A DNA stretch of 64,000 nucleotides from Apis mellifera (taxonomy: Eukaryota > Arthropoda > Insecta > Hymenoptera > Apidae), in the NCBI RefSeq assembly GCF_003254395.2, contig NC_037642.1, positions 11,980,736-12,044,735 on the forward strand, given 5' to 3'. The translations under genes and the position numbers were made by a program. The notes beneath the pieces were generated by a model. The model was not told the origin of the DNA, ran no database searches, and was given only the letters and a program-made list of their open reading frames with translations. How positions within the stretch are numbered: the first letter of the stretch is position 1; each line of letters opens with the position of its first letter. Shown in pieces: positions 53,001-64,000 of the stretch.

Positions 53001-54165
53001 TTATCACAATTACTGTAATTATACTCGCTGTTTCACTTCTTTCTTTTTAATTAAAAAAAAAAAATGAAATACTAATGCTTGCCCAGCCGAAATTGATTAA
53101 TCAATTTCTCAAAATGAATAAAAAGATAGTAAAATTAAGATTTGCTATAATTAATCAACCTATATATATATCGTATGTTTGAGATAAAATTTTAAAAAAA
53201 TTATTTTAAATACTTAAATTGCTAATATTTTAATTATTAATAAATTTTTCATTTTATCTACGAAAAAAAAAAAATAATAATCGAAGAACGAAATACAACA
53301 AAGATGCAACGTTATAAAAGAAACCACAACATATTTTAATAAGTTAGAATCATAGATATTAAACCTATTGGTTAAAAAGCAATGCAAGAGATTTGATAGG
53401 AATCAGGCGTTTTTCTTTCAGGTGCATAAAAGAATCCCGCGCAAATAGAAATAAGCGAAAAATATACATAAATATATGTAATACATAGGGTGATAAATTA
53501 AGAATATAAAATTGAAAAGCAGGCAATAATGAGAAAAAAAGGAAGCATAAAGGGGGTCGATCGTGGTCGCAACATACCGGGGACATAACGGGGGGCGTGG
53601 ACGTTTGTGTGGTAATGGGCGAGAGGTGCTGCTGCTGTTGTTGGCCCTGCAATTGCTGATGCAGGTTGTTCTGTCCGGCGTCCATAACTCCACCTGGGTA
53701 CCACCACTGTACGCCAGGCGGTGGTGCGGAAGGTGTACCAGGTACACCTCCGCCTGTTCCGGGCCCCGTTCCTAATCTATAATCATAGCCTCCCCTCATG
53801 CAGGAGCCAACCGGCGTAGATGTCGAGACGGGATTCGACTGTGTGCCCGTGGTGGCTGGGTTCTGAAAGCTGGAGGCCATCTTGTAGGAGAAAAGCTGCT
53901 GGGTAGCCGCAGCGGTACTCCTAACGATATCCTGATGATGCTGTTGCTGTGCTTGCTGCTGTTGCGTTAACTGCTGCTGTTGTTGATTCATCAGATGTTG
54001 ATGTAAATTTTGTTGTTGTTGCTGTTGCTGCTGTTGTTGCTGTTGTTGTTCGGCTGATACAGTGTTTAAACCCGAAGGCCACCAGGCGGTACCACCGGAG
54101 GCATCCTCGCGGCTTCCTGGGCTCGCTGTGCCCCAGCCACCGGCAACGCGGTGGTGTTCCGACAT
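44046..54165 (-). CDS. Dsp1: Dorsal switch protein 1 (HMGB-type, two HMG boxes)
   Basis: Five coding exons in order: 54165-53578, 46991-46767, 44790-44627, 44425-44251, 44156-44046 (420 residues). All junctions are GT-AG with matching phase. Exon 1 carries a glutamine-rich N-terminus with 13 consecutive Q, then the Dsp1-specific ATQQLFSYKMASSFQNPATT and YDYRL segments. HMG box A starts near residue 229 (KPRGRMTAYAFFVQTCR) and box B near 320 (NAPKRSLSAFFWFCNDER). The end is a short acidic tail (SDSEEEYKEDDE), shorter than in the fly protein. Dsp1 binds and bends DNA, acts as a Dorsal/NF-kB corepressor and helps recruit Polycomb proteins in Drosophila. The frame is open upstream of 54165, but the extension has no ATG (it opens with TTG), so MSEHHRVAGG is taken as the start. 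Intron 1 is 6.6 kb. Confidence 0.96.
44791..46766 (-). other. Dsp1 intron 2 with a structured island
   Basis: Mostly A/T, but 45690-46330 is more complex. It contains imperfect inverted arms TAGTCGTGACAAGATC (45823-45838) and GATCATGTCAAAACTA (45880-45895), and between them a perfect palindrome GATTAACCGTTAATC (45849-45863). No coding exon or known RNA was recognised. Confidence 0.5.
47706..47820. repeat. 39-bp direct repeat in Dsp1 intron 1
   Basis: Positions 47706-47744 and 47782-47820 match with two differences by eye; each contains CAATTGTTCTAGATAAATCT or AAATTGTTCTAGATAAATCT. Offset 76 bp. Confidence 0.85.
52355..52505. other. Isolated GC- and CpG-rich island in Dsp1 intron 1
   Basis: About 150 bases rich in G, C and CpG (for example GAACGTACGTACGAAG and GTCGGTGGGGCAAGAGACGC) sit inside very A/T-rich intron. 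A minus-strand 65-codon frame runs through but resembles no protein I recognise. Possible readings are an alternative first exon or enhancer of Dsp1 or an inserted sequence. Confidence 0.55.
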
Positions 54166-55930
54166 ATCGTACACGCGGATGGTCTGTCTGTCACTTCGGC
54201 CTCGTTTACCAAGCGGTACCACCAACAAGGAAAAGAAGGATGCACGAAGAAATTACACGACACGCACTCACGCACCACACATACGCTCCTCTGTCTCCCT
54301 CATACAGAACATGCACACATACGCACGCGAACGCTGTGCGCGCGCGCACGCACTCGCTCGCTTGCTCTTACGAGAAGGTGTCCACAGACATACACATACG
54401 TACACGCACCCTCACATTCGTATGGAGTCCTGTTTGTGACCGTCGTGTATCGCGACACGCACCGCACGCGCTACCGTGCTCTCACTGTCACACCACGTTT
54501 CTCTTGTCCAGCCGGCACACTACACGATCACTACTAGTACTCCTGGTAGCACAGGCGGCTTCATACACGCTTTTTCCACGATGTATAGAGGAGGTCCTCG
54601 TGAATACGTACGTTATACTTGGGATGCGGTCTACTCGACGCTACGCTCAACCGTTCGTTAGCTCCGTGAGTAGGTATGGCGGGTAGAGGAGGAGAGCGGG
54701 CGGGTGGGTAGGGGAGGGCGCTCTCTCTCCCCTTCTAGCTCTTTCTTTTTCCCTCTGTCTCCCCACCATCGACAGATACAGTGCGTCTATCCGTCTCTCT
54801 TTTTCTCCCTCTTTCTCTGTCTCTGCTCTCCGTTCTCTTTCTCTTTTCTTCCCTCCCCTAAATACTCATGGAACCTTTCATTCGAGAGACACAATGTTTC
54901 TTTTCGTAGACACCGATAAGTGTTAAATATAAATATGTATCTTCATTCATTTATGCCTACACTATCATTTCCGTTACGTAAAAAATACGTATATAGCCCT
55001 TTTCTTCCTTGAAAACGTGACGTCTCTTCTTTACTTGCTCATACACACGGTGCTAATTACGCTCTATGCGACACCACGCTCGCGTAGAGACGCAATGCTT
55101 CTTTTACGTGTATATACACACCGACGCTGGCAATTGCACAGTGGTAGTAGAACGCGTAATAGCTTTTTCACATGGAGAAGCTTACGCGCGGATTGCTTCT
55201 CTCGCCACCGACTCTACACGCGATGCCGCACACACAGAGGGCGAACCTGGCGAGGACGGGCTGGATGGACGCTTGTATATTCTCTCTTTCTCTTTCTCCA
55301 ATCTGGTCCCCTTCCACTCCGATCCGAAGTCTCACTCACTACTTGTCTGTTTGTCTCTTTCTCCACGTTTCTCTATCTTTTTTCCACGCGCACGAGCTTA
55401 GCCTTCCTTCCAGCGGACGCCGGCGAACTCATGCAGCGTTGCCAAGCCACGCTTTCACCCGCCCGCTCACAAAGGAAAACCCGAGTACACCAACCAATCG
55501 AACTACATTTCAACCATGGTGGGGATGGCGGGAGTCTACCACTACTGACATCAAGGCAACGTCGCTTTCTCTCTTCCGTTCGTAGAGAATTCGAGAGCCA
55601 TGGCTCGTAGTCCCCGGTAAGGTAGAGGGGCAAACGACTGCAAACCCTTCTCTACCCTTGAAACTCGAGGTCAACTTTTAGGCAGAGAAAGAGAGCGAAA
55701 GGGAGAGGAAGACACACCAACTCTGACTTGTCGCCGTGCGCTCTTTCTTCTCGCGCCTTTTTTTACCCTTCTTAGTTTCGTTACACTGCTACGGTCACTG
55801 GAATTTGCTCCACATTGGTACTTCCTGCTTTTCGCGCACCCTTTTTCCTGCGTGTCAAGTCGGCTTTACCGACCGAAGAATTCTTCCTTCATGTCACTTC
55901 TCAGTCGATATAGAAGGACTTTTAAAATTT
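54166..55930 (-). promoter_or_regulatory. Dsp1 5' UTR and GC-rich promoter block
   Basis: The sequence upstream of the Dsp1 ATG is GC- and CpG-rich for about 1.8 kb, then changes abruptly to A/T near 55920. It contains many C/T-rich runs on the plus strand (GA-rich on the transcript strand), an ACACACGCAC/GCGCGCGC alternating tract at about 54300-54370, and no credible coding frame; the long plus-strand frames here are antisense or compositional. It likely holds a long 5' UTR and a proximal promoter. The transcription start is not determined. Confidence 0.6.
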
Positions 55931-56700
55931 GAATAAAAACAAGATGTAAAGAAATCTTTTATAATTCCCTTTAACTAAATAAAATTATGTTTGTATACAT
56001 CTTATTTAGAAGCATGAAATATTCATAGTAAATATATAAGTGTAACAACGAATTATTATGAAAGCAATATTATTAATTAATAAATACACTTCAACTTAAA
56101 CATTTCTTCTCTTACTTTTATTTTTTCCTGAAACTTATTAAAAAAAAATCTAAATCTTATTAATTTATAACACTTTATTAATAATTAGAATTTAAATATA
56201 CTTCAATTGATTTCTTAAGATAAAATATAGTAAATAATTCTAACAATAATATTTCATATTAATAAATCACGTTTCTATAAAACATAATAATAATAATAAA
56301 TATAATAGTGAATAAATTTTTCAACACTTTTAAATTAACACTTTAAAATTATTTTGAAAAATATGGTTACAATGTAATATTTTACAATGTAAAGTACGTA
56401 TATTAAGCTTCAAACGGTACATAAAATGTAATGTTATATATGGAATAATTTCTAGTATATATTTTACAAACTTATACCTCATAGCCAACATATTCTTCTA
56501 ACTTATCAGAAGAAAAATCAAATCTATTAATATGAAAATAAATCGTGGGAACAAACTGTGCAACAAATATTATTAAATGAATTCCATAAGAAATTTTTAA
56601 CATGTAAGAAACAACATAAATTGCGCAAGCTTTTGGAATTCCAATTTTTTTTAAAATCGTGAACAAGACAAAATGAAAATATATATCATAGGATTTCTAC

Positions 56701-57230
56701 GTCGGGCTTCCTTTCTTCCCACTCAACCCCCAATCAAGAGGCGGGTGAGTTGGAGGTAACCCGGCAAATCGAGAGAGAGAGAGAGAGAGAGGAGAAGAGA
56801 ACCGGGTCCGGGTCAATAAGACGCATGAGCGAGTGAAACAGAGATGGAACGAGAGAGAGAAATCGAAGGAGTGAGCGAGCAAACAAGTACATTGGAGAAA
56901 CAGAGAGGAACAGGGACCGCGCATTCCCAGGGCTAGGCAACGTAACGAACGAATGCAAGAAGGGGCATGGTGAACAAGGGAAATGGTGGAATGGTAAGAA
57001 AAGGAGAGGCACTGATGATGAAAGGAAGGAGAAAGAGAGAGGGAAAAAGAAACATATGATGAAAGAGAAAAGGCACAGTAAGCAACGAGAGTCCTGGCTT
57101 CAAATTCTCAACTCGTGTTGGTACCGCGATGTTTGTTCGACCGAAGCAAGTCGATTCCATCCGAAACAAACCGATCTCTCTCGATTCCGAAAGACTGTCA
57201 GAATGAAAAAAATAATCGAATGCAATTTTA
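56701..57230 (-). promoter_or_regulatory. Distal GC-rich block with GAGA tract, possible alternative Dsp1 first exon
   Basis: A second GC-rich block, separated from the first by about 770 bases of A/T DNA. Its lower edge at 56701 coincides with a minus-strand donor-like sequence (CCCGAC then GTAGAA). A GA repeat lies at 56771-56791 with more GAGA motifs around it. It may be a distal promoter and non-coding first exon of Dsp1. No coding frame is convincing. Confidence 0.45.
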
Positions 57231-58481
57231 TTTTATAACAAAACATTTGAAAATTGCAATTTGAAAATATAATTTTAAAATAAAAATATATTTTTTTTAT
57301 ACGATAAGTATAAAAAAATAAGTAATTAATAAGTATTCGTCGAGAAAAATTTAAAACAAAAAATTTTTAAAATTTTAAAGAAAATATAAAAGATATTTAT
57401 ACTAATATATTTATAAAATTTTATATCAATTTGAATATATATAAAGTTTAAAAATGATAAAAATGAATGTTCACATGTAAATAACATATTCATGCATGTA
57501 AATAAATGTGTATAATTTGCTGAGCTCGCATTAGTATATCAATTTAAATTATCTTAATGTATTTAATATAAATATTTGTAAATACATTGATATGAATTAA
57601 AAAAAAAAATAGAATATTTTTTAATGGGAAATAGATATTTCATCAACAAACATTCATTACTTTTATAGAATATCAGATCTTTTTAAGATAAATCTTTTTT
57701 TAAGAGATTAAAAATATATTTAAGTAACATTTAATTTAATTCAAGACTCAATATATCATTTTTAAAGTATATATATACAATAATACTATTTTTATGTGTT
57801 TAAATATAATTATAAATCTAAATTCTAATTAATAAAAAACATTATAAATTTATTTAAGATTTTTTCATTGTATTTTAAAATTAGAAAAAATAATAAATTA
57901 TAAAATATAATGAATATCTTGTATATTTCTATTAATATAAATGTATATATATATATGGATCCATATAAATTAATTGTATAAATATTATAATACGCAATAT
58001 TTATATAAATATCTTAAATATCTTTTGTCAATGATATATTGATTTATTTAAATTCATTATTAATAATTTTCATCTTATTATTACATATATTCAATTAAAT
58101 ATTCATTTTATAAAAAAAAAAAATAAATAAATAAAATTGTTTGATATTCGTTTTAACGCAAATTAAAAGATTTTTAACAGTATTGATTAATTTTATTAAT
58201 AAGAATTTTATCATTTTAATCAAAATATTTTTATATTTAATCGTATATCATAATTTTAAACATGCGATTGGAAATTTTATTGTAATTTGGCGTAAGAAAA
58301 GGAATATGATATATCTATGGACCAATGCCAAACGTATGTATACGTATACATATGTACATATTTCATGCCATGTGTGCAAGAGTGTTATATTTACATTTAT
58401 CCAATGCACCTGTATAAAAAAACAATATGAAATATTTAATATCCTTTCTCATTTACTTTTTCAATGCAAACATATATACAC

Positions 58482-58522
<41 letters not shown>

Positions 58523-58673
58523 TAAATATATATATTTTAATATATATAAAAAACGAATTTATCTATATACATCTATATACACAACCTTTTTCTGTTTTTT
58601 CTTGACATCGAATAAATGGTAATTGCGAGCTACACATAGTATACGTATAACGTTGAACGTGCCTGTCAGAATT

Positions 58674-58726
58674 ACGCAAGATCACTTTCAATTTTATTAT
58701 TCCTATATTTGAAACTGCTCTTGCGT
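58674..58726 (+). ncRNA. Candidate pre-miRNA-like hairpin
   Basis: Arms ACGCAAGATCACTTTCAA (58674-58691) and TTGAAACTGCTCTTGCGT (58709-58726) pair at 16 of 18 positions around a 17-base loop. Pairing beyond the base of the stem is weak, so the stem is shorter than most animal precursors. I do not recognise the mature sequence. The strand is arbitrary because the reverse complement also folds. Confidence 0.3.
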
Positions 58727-60203
58727 TTCGTTATAATTTAAGTGGAATATTTTTATATGAAGACTAAATCTTCAATATTAAATTAAAAAAAAGGGAAAAA
58801 AGCTCGCCCAACGAATAAAAAAATAAAAAATATTTCATAAAACGATCGTATCAATTATGATACGTTTTTAAAAATATCTATCAAATGTTCTCTGTGAGGA
58901 TAATATTTAAAAGTTATATTTGTGTGTATATACATATTTTTTGAAATGACAACACTTCAAAAATTGGAGTTACACGAAAATTTCACGAAACGTTATGCAA
59001 CGATACTACTACGTATTATGCCTAAGCTAAACTTAATTTCATAGTTTCAGATATTTATCTTTTTTAAAATATTCATATATATTATCGAACAATATGAAAT
59101 AATTTTAATCATATATGCAATATATAATGAATTTTTTATACGTATGTAAAATGTTTACAAAACTTAGATTTTTCACTTGGATATAGATTTTAAAAATTTC
59201 ATTCTATATTGGATAAATATGACAATAAGGCAAATTTTACTAATTTTAATAATAAAAAAATATAGTAAAAAATAAAAAATATTTAATTCATGAAGTAAAA
59301 GTTAATTGAATATATGTCTATACATAATAATCTATATATCACAATATCAGATATATAAATGTTAAAATTACAAAAATAAAATAAAAAATTAAAAAGACTT
59401 AACAGATTGAAAATAATAAATTTTATATAGAAATAGAATGTTATATTTTAATATACATTTAAAAATTAAATTATGATGAATTATTTAACTTGATTTGATG
59501 TTAGTGGAATATCTTAAATTATACGTTAAAATTTATCCGCGAAAAAACTCGGATGAATTATTATTAAAATAATATTTATAATTCATATTGCGATGAACTT
59601 TATTTTGGTTTATATAAACAATTTCATCAATTTGTTATTTTAGAATCTATCAATATTTTTCAGAGTATGTATAAAAGAGAATTTATTTTAATGGCATTCT
59701 TTAAGAAGTAAACATATTGACGCCGTAAAGGTAGGTATGTAAGATATTAGTTATAGCAATTATCATAAAAAAAATTCTCCCAACTTCACCCACATACCTG
59801 ACTGCAATAATACTTGCCCAAATAAAACTAGTCAAACAGGTAACAACTAAATGGGAAATTGATGTACGAAAGAGACTGTAAACAATGACTTATATTGCTT
59901 TGTATAAAATTTCTTCGAATAGATATAATTTCGATAGAAAGAAAGTCTTTTAATAATATTAGTTAGAAATATTTACATTTTTTTCAAAACTAAAAATATT
60001 GTCATTTTTTTCAAAAGTTCACAAATACACAAATCTATCATTGAAGTTTTATTTTTTATGTCTTTATAAAAACACATCGATTTCATAAAAAAAAATAGCT
60101 TTTTTTCTTAAAAAATTAAACAATGAAATATATTTTATTAAAATTAATAATGGTTCTTCGAAAATATTTCAAAATATGATGCAATATAAAAACATTTTTT
60201 AGA

Positions 60204-60590
60204 ATATTGCACATACAGTAGCAAGTAATTCAATTTTCAATGTTAAAAAAAATTTAACATAACCTAAGTTAATCTTTTGAAACACAGTTAAAATATTATA
60301 TTAATTTAAAAACTACAATCTTGTATTATAATATTGTATATACAGTAGCAAGTAATTCAATTTTCAATGTTAAAAAAAATTTAACATAACCTAAGTGTTA
60401 TGTTAATCTTTTGAAACACAGTTAAAATATTAAATTAATTTAAAAACTATAATCTTGTATTATAATATTGTATATACAGTAGCAAGTAATTCAATTTTCA
60501 ATGTTAAAAAAAAATTTAACATAACCTAAGTGTTATGTTAATCTTTTGAAACACAGTTAAAATATTAAATTAATTTAAAAACTACAATCC
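60204..60590. repeat. Three-copy tandem array, 127-134 bp unit
   Basis: Copies start at 60204, 60331 and 60465 with the motif ACAGTAGCAAGTAATTCAAT. Each holds a GTTAAAAAAAATTTAAC-type inverted repeat. Copies 2 and 3 also contain TTAACATAAC-CTAAGT-GTTATGTTAA, a perfect 10-bp inverted repeat. Copy 1 lacks seven bases (TGTTATG) of the second arm. High identity indicates recent expansion. Confidence 0.92.
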
Positions 60591-62446
60591 TCGAACAGAT
60601 GTACACCGTCAATTAGGAAGTATCAGGAACTCTTATGTAGGTCAATGGTCCACGGGAATATGAAAGTATGTCTTATAGCAGTATAATAATTACGATGTAG
60701 CAAAGATAGTATGTTTCGAAAGAGTTGAAATATTGAAGTAAAATATCTAAAATTTATCGTGCCATTAAAAAATAAGATGAATCTTTATCACGTATTTTTA
60801 TTTTTTTTTTTATAAATACGTGTTATAGAATAATTGGATGAATAAAAAAAACACTTTGATTGAATTACTTTAAAAATTTATGCTTAAAAAATTGAAAATG
60901 AAATTGCAATTTTTTTTAAATAAAAAAACTTACATTCAAATGAAAGGATTAACCTTTTCAGAATAAAAATGTACTTGACGTCAATAAGAATGCGTGTAGA
61001 ATAATTTTGTAATTTGCTTAGTATTTTTATTATATACAGAATTGATTGTTATTTAAAATTTTTCCATGTGTGAGAAAATTACCGTTTGTTTGTTTATTTG
61101 TTTTTATATACGAATACGAATCTATATAATTATATTTAAAGATTATCAAAAATTAAGAAAATTACTAATAAATATGGAAAAATAATATATAATAAAAACT
61201 GCAAAAAAAAAAAATAACATTTTTTACCATTATGTAAAATTTAATAATTTAAAATATTTTTTATTTTCACTCCACAGTATGTATTAGATATTAGATAATT
61301 CGTTAACAACATATTGTTATTTGTAAAAAATTTATGTAAAATTTATATAACTTTAATCACGTAAGCAAAGTATTAATAGTAGCCACACAAAAGTTTTATA
61401 GTATATAAACATTGGTTAAATGTTGATACTCGATAATCGATTATTAATACACGTTACATATAGAGATACTGTATATCGTATAGTATCGTACAATACAATA
61501 ATGTTTTATATTACATTGACATCGTGTAAATGTAATGAAATAATAGGATAACGACAATAAAATTCAATGTTTATATAATTAATCATTTATACATACAAGA
61601 AACTAATTTGTACCGTTTCCTATCTTAAAGTAAAATTCAAAAAATAAACCGAATAATTATTTTGTCATTTATATCAATATATTTCTCCAAAAATGTATTT
61701 TTTTTTTTTTTGAGTGATTATAATATCATTATACGATCATTCTATAAACACTAATAAAATTTATACTATATAATAATAAAATAATGTAATAATTACATTA
61801 ATGAAAGAATATATTTTAAGTTTTGAATTTTAGCATGATAATTGTTTGAAAAACATTGTATTAAAAATTGTAAAATCATACACATATTTACTATGACACA
61901 AAGAAATAAGAGCTATATCGAGAACATAGTGCACAATCTATCCATAATTATTTTTCACATTTTTTTCCGACATTGATTAATATTTTTTATATTGACTTAA
62001 TAATAAATGTATCCATATTATAAAACATGATTATTTATATGGATGGTGGTAATATTATCCGTATCTACGTATAATATAATACGGCAAATATACATAAAAT
62101 CGAACAACTGGTTTGTTCTTGATTTCATAATATTACATGCTATATATGAATTTTGTATATGTAAATTTATTATACATTATATATTTTTTTTTTTAAATGA
62201 TATAACATATAATAATAATTTAAAATATATTGCAATTATATATAGTTGCAATATAAATTGATTACTTATGTGTCATAATTGTTTTTTTATTTTTTACTAT
62301 AACAATGTATATAATATATTATAACTTCGGTATAAAATGATTTAATTTTTATTATAAATAAAAAATTATTATAATAAAAAAAAAAATCAAGTTAAAGTCT
62401 CTAAATTCAAACAATATCGAACATTTTTCGTTTATGTTAAGAAAGC

Positions 62447-62586
62447 ATGAAATTTATAATTCCAAATCTCACCTTTGGTTCATTATTTAAATAGAAAGAC
62501 AATCTTCTAAAATAAAATGAAATTTATAAATCTAAATCTCACCTCTGGTTCATTATTTAAATAGAAAGACTATCTTCTAAAATAAT
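62447..62586. repeat. 70-bp tandem duplication
   Basis: Two adjacent copies (62447-62516 and 62517-62586) share CTCACCT.TGGTTCATTA and AATAGAAAGAC.ATCTTC with only a few differences. Gene-free context. Confidence 0.9.
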
Positions 62587-63480
62587 AATCAATATCTTTT
62601 ATTATATCTCTAAAAAATTATAGATTAATTATACTAAATTTAAAAAATTATTTAAGAAATATATAAACTCTTAAATATTTTATATATAAAAAGAATATAA
62701 AAATGTTTATCAAGATTTAAATAAGTATAATTAAAGTTAATCTATATATTTATAAAAATATTACTGATAATTTTCTATCAGATGTTTAAATATAGATATA
62801 ACAGTATTTGAAAAATAGTAATATTTTAATTACAGAAATCACAACTCGATGAACGACAATTCTAATATATCCAAGCATATATTAATGAATGTAAAAAATA
62901 TATATATATCTTAAAAAAAAAAAGTTGTGATAACGTGTTGTGAATATAAGCAAAAGAGACGAATAAGTATAATATCACATATACATCTTTACTAAACTGT
63001 ATGTAAGCTCATATTACGCACACACAAGTACAGTGACGTTTGCGTATTGCAAACATGTCTTCCGTACATTGATTATATTCCCACCATTTTATATATAATC
63101 AACTTCATATGTTTCAATATATATAATAAACTGGAATATTATATTTATATTAGATATGTAAAAGATAAATAATATTGACAAATTTCAGAGACTAATAAAA
63201 ATATATTTTAGAATTACAAATGCAATATTAATTAAAAAAAGAAAAAATTATTTTGGCACTTTGTACAGAATATAGGTTTTGTTGATGATATGGCATGTGT
63301 GTAAACATACTATGCATAAGTCACTTTTTCTTCTTTCAATATTAATAAACTCGATTACTATAAATAATGCAAACGATTTAACGATAAGTGCACTGAATTC
63401 ATATTATCATATAAAATAAAATAGAACATGAATATATCATTATCGATCATGCATATGACTTTAATAGAATAGAGAATTAG

Positions 63481-64000
63481 ATGTGAGCGGGAAATCAAAA
63501 GTACTATAATATATTGTAATCTACGTCATGGATAACAAACTAATGACTAAAACTCCTTCTTATTTTTTCCAAATTTTCCAACCGCACTATGATTATTATC
63601 ATAATTTAAACATTAAACATCAAATTATACATTATAAAACTATGACGACTACTATAGTACAAGATCCCATATATGCCAATGCATGGCGCAAGTAGCCAAA
63701 CAGAGACTGAACATACGCGGGTTATAGCCTTGACGGTTGATTTATGACGAAACACTCATGACATAGGCCACGCCACATTTTACATTATAAATCTAGAGTA
63801 TCTATGTTTTCACGACAGCAAAAATTGTCACACGATATTTCTTCACATATCTATATATAATGATAACAAAGTACACGAGAACCTTCCTGCTAAACACATC
63901 TCTGGGCAGCCATTTGCTATGACGGCTGGTAGAAATAAAAGGTATATGCACAGTATGCAACACAGTAGCACTTCACTAAATAATTGCTCGTATTACGTGT
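63481..64000. other. Higher-complexity edge, possibly 3' UTR of the next gene
   Basis: The last 520 bases are less A/T-rich, with G/C-containing non-repetitive sequence (for example GCATGGCGCAAGTAGCC and CTCTGGGCAGCCATTTGC), and no open frame on either strand. The texture resembles the presumed Dsp1 3' UTR, so a minus-strand gene may lie just beyond the window. This is inference from composition only. Confidence 0.35.

Larger units (their letters stand above)
46992..53577 (-). other. Dsp1 intron 1 (6.6 kb)
   Basis: Largely A/T-rich sequence. Non-repetitive islands lie near 48610-48820, 50470-50660 and 52355-52505. The open frames in it lack coding character. Two internal duplications and a GC-rich island are listed separately. 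Confidence 0.6.
57240..63480. other. Gene-free AT-rich DNA upstream of Dsp1
   Basis: No coding exon was supported on either strand. The 154-codon plus-strand frame at 58141-58605 is A/T-derived and runs through a TA repeat at about 58471-58555. Content worth listing separately: a microRNA-like hairpin at 58.7 kb, a three-copy tandem array at 60.2-60.6 kb and a 70-bp duplication at 62.5 kb. A more complex patch directly follows the tandem array (60590-60740). Confidence 0.6.

Noticed and set aside
53949..54686. Long plus-strand frames opposite Dsp1 exon 1 and its 5' UTR
   Set aside because: Antisense to the glutamine-rich exon and GC-rich leader; low-complexity histidine, arginine and threonine runs reflect CA/CG repeats.
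55017..55610. Overlapping plus-strand frames in the GC-rich block
   Set aside because: Several frames are open at once, which indicates composition rather than coding; no domain is visible.
58141..58605. Plus-strand 154-codon frame
   Set aside because: Isoleucine, tyrosine and asparagine-rich translation of A/T DNA that ends in a TA repeat; not a credible protein.
59700..59880. Possible hairpin GTAGGTATGT / CACATACCTGAC
   Set aside because: Only about nine pairs separated by a long loop; not better than chance for this length.

Overview
The window is animal nuclear DNA, extremely AT-rich, with many short phase-consistent introns, GT-AG splice sites and long AT introns. The gene set (REPTOR/CREBRF, SPT2, FAAH2-type amidase, TMEM165, the XMAP215 protein mini spindles, and Dsp1 with its polyglutamine N-terminus) and the composition point to an insect, most probably a bee of the Apis type. 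That placement is inferred from composition and protein similarity, not from a search. No tRNA, rRNA, CRISPR array, intact transposon or viral gene was seen.

Layout. 1-2163: AT-rich DNA, then the presumed REPTOR promoter. 2164-5011 (+): REPTOR/CREBRF bZIP factor. 5012-11936: 3' UTR and gene-free AT DNA with a duplicated 67-bp block and a perfect palindrome. 11983-17499 (-): SPT2 histone chaperone. 17500-19453: divergent promoter region with a degenerate inverted repeat. 19454-23620 (+): FAAH2-like amidase with a complete catalytic triad. 24222-24730 (-): a 146-residue protein, possibly related to TAF1A. 25825-28095 (+): TMEM165/GDT1 transporter. 29766-39417 (-): mini spindles, 30 coding exons and 1985 residues. 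44046-54165 (-): Dsp1, two HMG boxes, with a long 3' UTR and a 6.6-kb first intron. 53.6-57.2 kb: two GC-rich blocks forming the Dsp1 5' region. 57.2-64.0 kb: gene-free AT DNA with tandem repeats, a microRNA-like hairpin, and at the right edge a more complex stretch that may be the 3' UTR of the next gene.

The genes are ordinary conserved metazoan loci and do not form a pathway. REPTOR, SPT2 and Dsp1 act in transcription and chromatin, mini spindles in microtubule growth, TMEM165 in Golgi ion balance, and the amidase in lipid amide breakdown. Exon models were built by eye: each exon junction was checked for GT-AG and for reading-frame phase, and every coding total divides by three. I found no convincing new biological system. 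The more unusual items are non-coding: a pre-miRNA-like hairpin, structured islands in introns, a 127-134-bp tandem array with internal palindromes, a sharp GC block boundary at a splice donor upstream of Dsp1, and a possible truncated isoform of mini spindles.
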